From assembly GCA_905147135.1 (NCBI GenBank), contig LR990067.1, positions 3,348,001 through 3,412,000 on the forward strand: a stretch of DNA of 64,000 nt, in the 5' to 3' direction. Both the position numbers and the translations under genes were made by a program. Below, one piece after another: positions 59,712 through 64,000 of this stretch. Origin of the DNA: Blastobasis lacticolella. Taxonomy: Eukaryota > Arthropoda > Insecta > Lepidoptera > Blastobasidae. The stretch's first letter is position 1. Each line of letters opens with the position of its first letter. A model generated the notes under the pieces. It was not told where the DNA came from, ran no database searches, and saw only the letters and a list, made by a program, of their open reading frames with translations.

Positions 59712-59971
59712 GTAGATTGTTAAGTAAATAAAAGTACTTATTGTAAATTTTGTTAATGTGTATTTATTATTTTTTATTACAACCTTCTTCGTCATCGTAC
59801 CTTCCCGGAGTTCATCTAAACTGCACTACAACATGGGGTTCTTCAGATACCTTAAAGGCCGGCACCGCATTAACTCACCTTAGGATGTCCTGGATGACGG
59901 TGTTTACTTTACATCAGGTAGACAGTGATTCCGGGTGCCTCCCAAGCCAATAAAAAAAACATGTCGTCGTT

Positions 59972-60210
59972 TGACGACCTGAGCGGTTCAATGGTCAACA
60001 TGGTCTACCACGCAAGAGGTCCCGGGTTCGATTCCCGGCCGGGCAGAAATTGAAATGATGAATTTTAATTTCTGTTACTGGGTGTTCTTTGTATAAGTAT
60101 GTATTTAAAAAGTATTTAAGTAGTATATCAGTTATCTAGCACCCATAGTACAAGCTTTTCTTAGTTTGGGTCTAGATGGCGCTGTGTGAATTTGTCAACA
60201 ATTTTTTTTT
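59972..60210 (+). mobile_element. SINE-B
   Basis: GACGACCTGAGCGGTTCAAT head, GGTTCGATTCCCGGCC B-box, tail GGTCTAGATGGCGCTGTGTG and T-rich end. Confidence 0.85.
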
Positions 60211-60244
60211 TTTTTAATATTCCGATTGCGTTCTCGCGCCCGGA

Positions 60245-60585
60245 GGCCCGGGGGCCCTAGGGCCCGGGGTCCGCCTTCATCATGATCCCGGATTTGGCAT
60301 CTGGTTACATTATTACAGTGGAGCGACTGCCGTCTGACCTCCGTGACTCTGCTACCAGGGGCACCTGAGCAGATTGGATCACACATTTCACAGGTTACAC
60401 ATTCAGTCGCCTGAATGCGCAGGTTTCATCACGATGTTTTCCCTCATTGTAAGAGCATCGGTTAGTGTTCAACTAATGAACATAACTCAGAAAAGTGTCA
60501 TTGGTACATGGCCGCAGTAGGATTTGAACCCGGTACCTCTCGCTTACGAGTCGGATATCCTAACCGCTCGGCACCCGCTGCACCG
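60245..60585 (-). mobile_element. SINE-A, near full length
   Basis: Reverse orientation; GATCCCGGATTTGGCATCTG near the left and head complement GAACCCGGTACCTCTCGCTT at the right. Confidence 0.85.
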
Positions 60586-60602
60586 TTCAATTAGTCAGTT
60601 TC

Positions 60603-60702
60603 AAATTCATAATTTCAATTTCTGCTCGGCCGGAAATCGATCCTGGGACCTCAGCGTGGCAGACCGGCATGCTAACCACTGAAGCACTCAGGTCGTCAAA
60701 TG
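60603..60702 (-). mobile_element. SINE-B head fragment
   Basis: Complement of the head (GGAAATCGATCCTGGGACCT, CACTCAGGTCGTCAAATG), body missing. Confidence 0.7.
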
Positions 60703-60875
60703 CCAATGCTGTCTACTTTAGTATAGTTAGTAGGATAGTTAGTTAGTACTTTACCATGCTACTCTACCGTATATTCTACCCGTGCATTTTTTTTATCACG
60801 TACTTTTGTAACATAGTTCAAATCTTTCGTGAAAAGTCACAGCGATACTATCGTGACTCTCCAGCACTTATACGA

Positions 60876-60926
60876 AGTGAAATTCGTGAAAGGCCATTCA
60901 ATAGAATGGCCTTTCACGAATTTGTC
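60876..60926. repeat. Long perfect hairpin
   Basis: AATTCGTGAAAGGCCATTC at 60881-60899 and its exact complement at 60904-60922 around a 4-base loop, with partial extension outward. Confidence 0.85.
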
Positions 60927-61195
60927 ACTGAGTGAGATGTGGTCACTGAGTATCTGTACCTAGGGCAAGTAATAAATATGGACAGCGACAATAGTGACGA
61001 TGTTAGGCGCAGAATCAGCTTGGAATGGGCCAGTTTCGGGCAAATGGCGGCAATTTTTAATCGAACATGCCGCAGCATCTAAAAACACGTGCGTTCGATC
61101 AATGCATTTTACCGAAGCTGACCTATGGCTGTGAGACGTGGACACTCACAGATGGCATGATGCGAAGGCTGAAGGTTGCGCAGAGAGCTATGGTT

Positions 61196-61365
61196 TTTAT
61201 ACCACCAAGGTGGCAAACAAGCTTACGGCCTGCCTGATGGTAAGCAGTCACCGCAGCCTATGGTCGTTTGCAATACCAGGGGCATCACCCACGCGTTGCC
61301 GACCCCGTAAAAACCTTTTAACCCCTTTCTTGAAGAACTCCATGTTGTACTCTCCAGGGGAAATT
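61196..61365 (-). mobile_element. LINE reverse transcriptase 3' fragment
   Basis: Minus-strand family tail (GGTGGCAAACAAGCTTACGG to CTCCATGTTGTACTCTCCAG on the plus strand), same family as 8120-8760. Confidence 0.75.
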
Positions 61366-62953
61366 TAGTATATTTAGTAGGATCGTTAGTTAGTACTCCA
61401 AGCCACTCCAAGCTACTCTACCGTATATTCTACCCGTGTATGGTAGGCCTATAATAATATTATAGGCTGTGAAGGCGCTATAGCTTATATTACGTCATCA
61501 AGTACATATAGAACGTTGGTCTGCACGAGCAAAAAGTAAAAAAAAATATAAATTTTTTTTTCCCCAAAATTCAACTTTTTGTAGCGATAATACTTGTACA
61601 AAATAAAATTAAAACCGCGTGGACTTAGTTATTGATTAGTTAAAGGGTCTATATTTTAATTTTTTGCCCTTGTTATGGGCCCCACCCTGTATATCCTTTT
61701 GTGTGGGTTCTATGAGTAAAAAAAAACTGGAAAGACTCACATCCTGTTTCTAGTTTCGCTTTTCAGACATATTATAGTCACCAAGAAACGTCTACTATGG
61801 CTTCAAAGTGGAATTTTTCTTGTACTTGATATCGTAAGATAAGTAATTTATTACAAGATTTTTTTTTATTATTTGCTTTATGCTGACATTTGTAATTATT
61901 ATTGTAAATTGTAATTTCATTAGAAATAACAGTTCTATAAAATGTATTGACATATAGCATGTATTGTAATACAAATTGAATTCTATTCTAGATACATTTT
62001 TTAAAATTTATTTATTGCTTCATAAGTTACATAAACATTATGAACCCTTACGGGCACTGCAATTATAACCAAAAACTAAGTATTATGCATAAACAAAGAT
62101 TAAGTAATAAATTTTGTACGTACTTATGGTATTGTACAAACTGATTCATTATATTTTAAAATCTACTTATCATAAATAGTTTGAAAATTATTAATATAGG
62201 TATATACTTTATAAACAACATGTTATTAACGTTATGAATAAATGAATCTGAATCTGAATCTGAATCTGTCCTACGGTGCTCTCAAAGTCTATTATTACGA
62301 TAGAAGAAATAATAAGATTTCGCAACACATCTGCAAAAAACGATAACCTCGCCCAGAAACCTTTCCAAGGAGACGACCTTCACCTCGCCTTCGTCCTTAA
62401 GGCCGCCCGAGGCGCCGAGGTCGACCTTGCTCTGAAGGACGACCTTCAGAGCGAGGTAACGGCCATGGAGCGAGGTCAGGCGCGTCGGGAGATGATATTG
62501 ATTTTCTGTGACGTCAATGGGATGGGAGCTTTTCTTAAGCCACAACGAAAAGGACGAGGCGTTTTTTAGATTGATGTGTTGCGGCTTTGTGGCTCTGTGT
62601 ATCTGTGTGTTGGCCGTGTGGTGTCCGGCAGAGTAGAATAGCACCCTTACACTCGTGGATGTCGGACAAGGCGACTTATGTTAGACAAAAGATCTAGTCT
62701 CCGTAGGCTGGAAAATGGGCAGCAGCGTTTTCCATTGTTATACTTATAACACTGCGATCTCCAACCCGCCTGCCAAGCGTGGATATTATGGCAATAACCT
62801 CCCCTTTCGTGGGAGAGGCTCTAAGTCCTGCAGTGGACTGTTACGGGCTGTGATGTGTATCTGTGTCTCTGTCTGGGGCATCGTAGCTCCGAAAGGGTGG
62901 AGCGATTTGGATGCGGTTTTCTGGGTTTGAAAGCCGGTTTAATTGGGTGTAAG

Positions 62954-63291
62954 CATAGAGAAAATATTTACTAAAGTAATAGAGGAGACACCGCAAGTAT
63001 TTTCTTTGAACCACGCTCTGCGGTCCATGGACAACAGTGGCCGCAGTCGGTTCTGAGACATTGCGCGACGCAGACCAATCTGACAGTGGCTTGGATATTC
63101 AAAAAAACGCCATCTTGTGTATTAAAAACTGTACGAACCATTCGAGGGCCAAAAATAAAGAAAATGATAACATTTCATCGGTCATTCTATGACTTAGCAG
63201 CCTCCCCCCGCACCTCCCGCACGTGACAGGTTGGTACAATATTTTTGTTTGTAATGGCTGCTCTATTACGTAAGTAAATATTTTCTCTATG
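62954..63291. mobile_element. hAT-type MITE, copy B (338 bp)
   Basis: Same ends (CATAGAGAAAATATTTAC) and interior as 52619-52945, with a different perfect 8-bp target duplication GGTGTAAG at 62946-62953 and 63292-63299. Differs from copy A by small indels. Confidence 0.9.
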
Positions 63292-63499
63292 GGTGTAAGC
63301 CGGTTCTTAGCTTTGGTTCAGTTGTGTAATAAATATTTAAGTAAATGTAATCTTGGCCGGGGGTATGTATGTATGTGAACTCTTAATTGCGTATAACTAC
63401 ATAAAGAACAATAACAAAAGAAAATAAATATTCATTGCAAAGGCGGGCTTATCCCACAATGGGATTACTTTTTTTTTTGAAGTTAGGATTCTGACAAAG

Positions 63500-63620
63500 C
63501 TTAATAATAGGGTTTCGAATGTGGTCTGCTGAAGGTGCAGATTTCCTCACGATGTACCTATTCCTTCATCGTAACAGCAACGGTTAGTAGAGGCACAACT
63601 TACGTATAGAACGGAACGCA
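63500..63620 (-). mobile_element. SINE-A body fragment
   Basis: Reversed, decayed body (CAGATTTCCTCACGATGT, TTCATCGTAACAGCAACGG). Confidence 0.5.
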
Positions 63621-63639
63621 CAGGTTTCCTCACAATGTC

Positions 63640-63957
63640 GTTCTTTTTTCTTGGCAAACAAGCTTGCGGCTTGCCTGATGGTAAGCAGTCACCGCAACCT
63701 ATGGACGTTTGCAATACCAGGGGCATCACCCACGCGTTGCCGACCCCGTAAAAGTCTTTTAATCCCTTTCTTGAAGAACTCCATGTTGTACTCTCCAGGG
63801 AAAACCTCTTCAGGTAGTTCATTCCACAACCTTAGTGTGCGTGGGAGAAAGTTCCTTTGGAACCGCACAGTTCGCGACCAATTTGGCTCCAAGGTGTGAG
63901 GATGAACCCCCTGTCGATGGCGAGCGGTGCGATGATAGAATGTAGCTGTAGGAATCA
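63640..63957 (-). mobile_element. LINE reverse transcriptase C-terminus (best-preserved fragment)
   Basis: Minus-strand translation reads IPTATFYHRTARHRQGVHPH then RFQRNFLPRTLRLWNELPEE and FPGEYNMEFFKKGIKRLL in one frame, the end of a Jockey/CR1-type polymerase. It stops at the palindrome beginning at 63955. Confidence 0.8.
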
Positions 63958-64000
63958 ATGTATTCTCTCATAGTACTCTTACTATGAGAGAATACATTGA
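63955..64000. repeat. Perfect 21-bp palindrome at the window edge
   Basis: TCAATGTATTCTCTCATAGT(A) at 63955-63975 and its exact complement at 63980-64000, loop CTCT. It may continue past the edge. Confidence 0.85.

Larger units (their letters stand above)
59733..62950. other. Repeat-rich region right of the cysteine-rich cluster
   Basis: SINE-B (59972-60210), reversed SINE-A (60245-60585), reversed SINE-B head (60603-60702), hairpin (60876-60926), LINE fragment (61196-61365), AT-rich DNA (61430-62220), a GAATCT repeat (62240-62270) and a GC-richer segment (62340-62640) with a small palindrome but no supported gene. Confidence 0.6.

Noticed and set aside
62276..62644. Overlapping ORFs in the GC-richer segment
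   Set aside because: No domain or homology recognised, both strands open by composition, and a small palindrome explains part of the sequence.

Overview
ORGANISM. The window looks like a moth or butterfly (Lepidoptera) nuclear chromosome. It is AT-rich, its genes have short exons and GT-AG introns, and the space between genes is packed with tRNA-headed SINEs, decayed non-LTR reverse transcriptase pieces and small inverted-repeat transposons. No bacterial gene organisation is present. LAYOUT. (1) 145-247, minus strand: first coding exon of a protein with a GST-N-like start, best guess cytosolic methionyl-tRNA synthetase. The rest of the gene lies off the left edge. (2) 414-672: short tandem array built from the terminal motif of a local MITE. 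(3) 673-42011: three head-to-tail copies of a ~12.3-13.0 kb segment (673-12997, 12998-26038, 26039-42011). No intact gene is recognised in the unit; it holds SINEs, a LINE reverse-transcriptase remnant, two convergent RG/glycine-rich exon-like segments and two weak exon candidates. Copies 2 and 3 each begin with a 712-bp inverted-repeat element carrying a broken MADF-domain ORF, and copy 1 preserves the empty site. Copy 3 also carries a 2,995-bp foldback element with a perfect 9-bp target duplication. Shared differences show that copy 2 is a hybrid: its left part matches copy 3 and its right part matches copy 1, with the switch confined to about 49 bp (22560-22608). (4) 42323-45576, plus: complete four-exon FAM136A homologue (146 aa), a CX3C mitochondrial protein. 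(5) 49278-59711, plus: three clustered genes for small secreted proteins sharing a C-terminal motif around C-x-Y/F-LRK followed by prolines. The first has nine Cys-Gly heptapeptide repeats. Two of the three have a chorion-like gene structure (13-codon first exon cut off by a GTAAGT donor inside the signal peptide), and the first has TATA, GATA-like and C/EBP-like sites upstream. An eggshell or other follicle or secreted structural role is an inference; the family itself was not recognised. (6) The remaining space, up to 64000, is mostly SINE, LINE and MITE sequence, including two copies of a hAT-type MITE with different perfect 8-bp target duplications. HOW IT FITS TOGETHER. The two housekeeping genes (the MetRS-like gene and FAM136A) point away from each other and now flank about 42 kb of amplified, mostly non-coding DNA. 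The cysteine-rich cluster downstream is an independent family of tandem paralogues. Coordinates of repeats are approximate to about 5-20 bp unless target duplications are given. All splice assignments are by eye.
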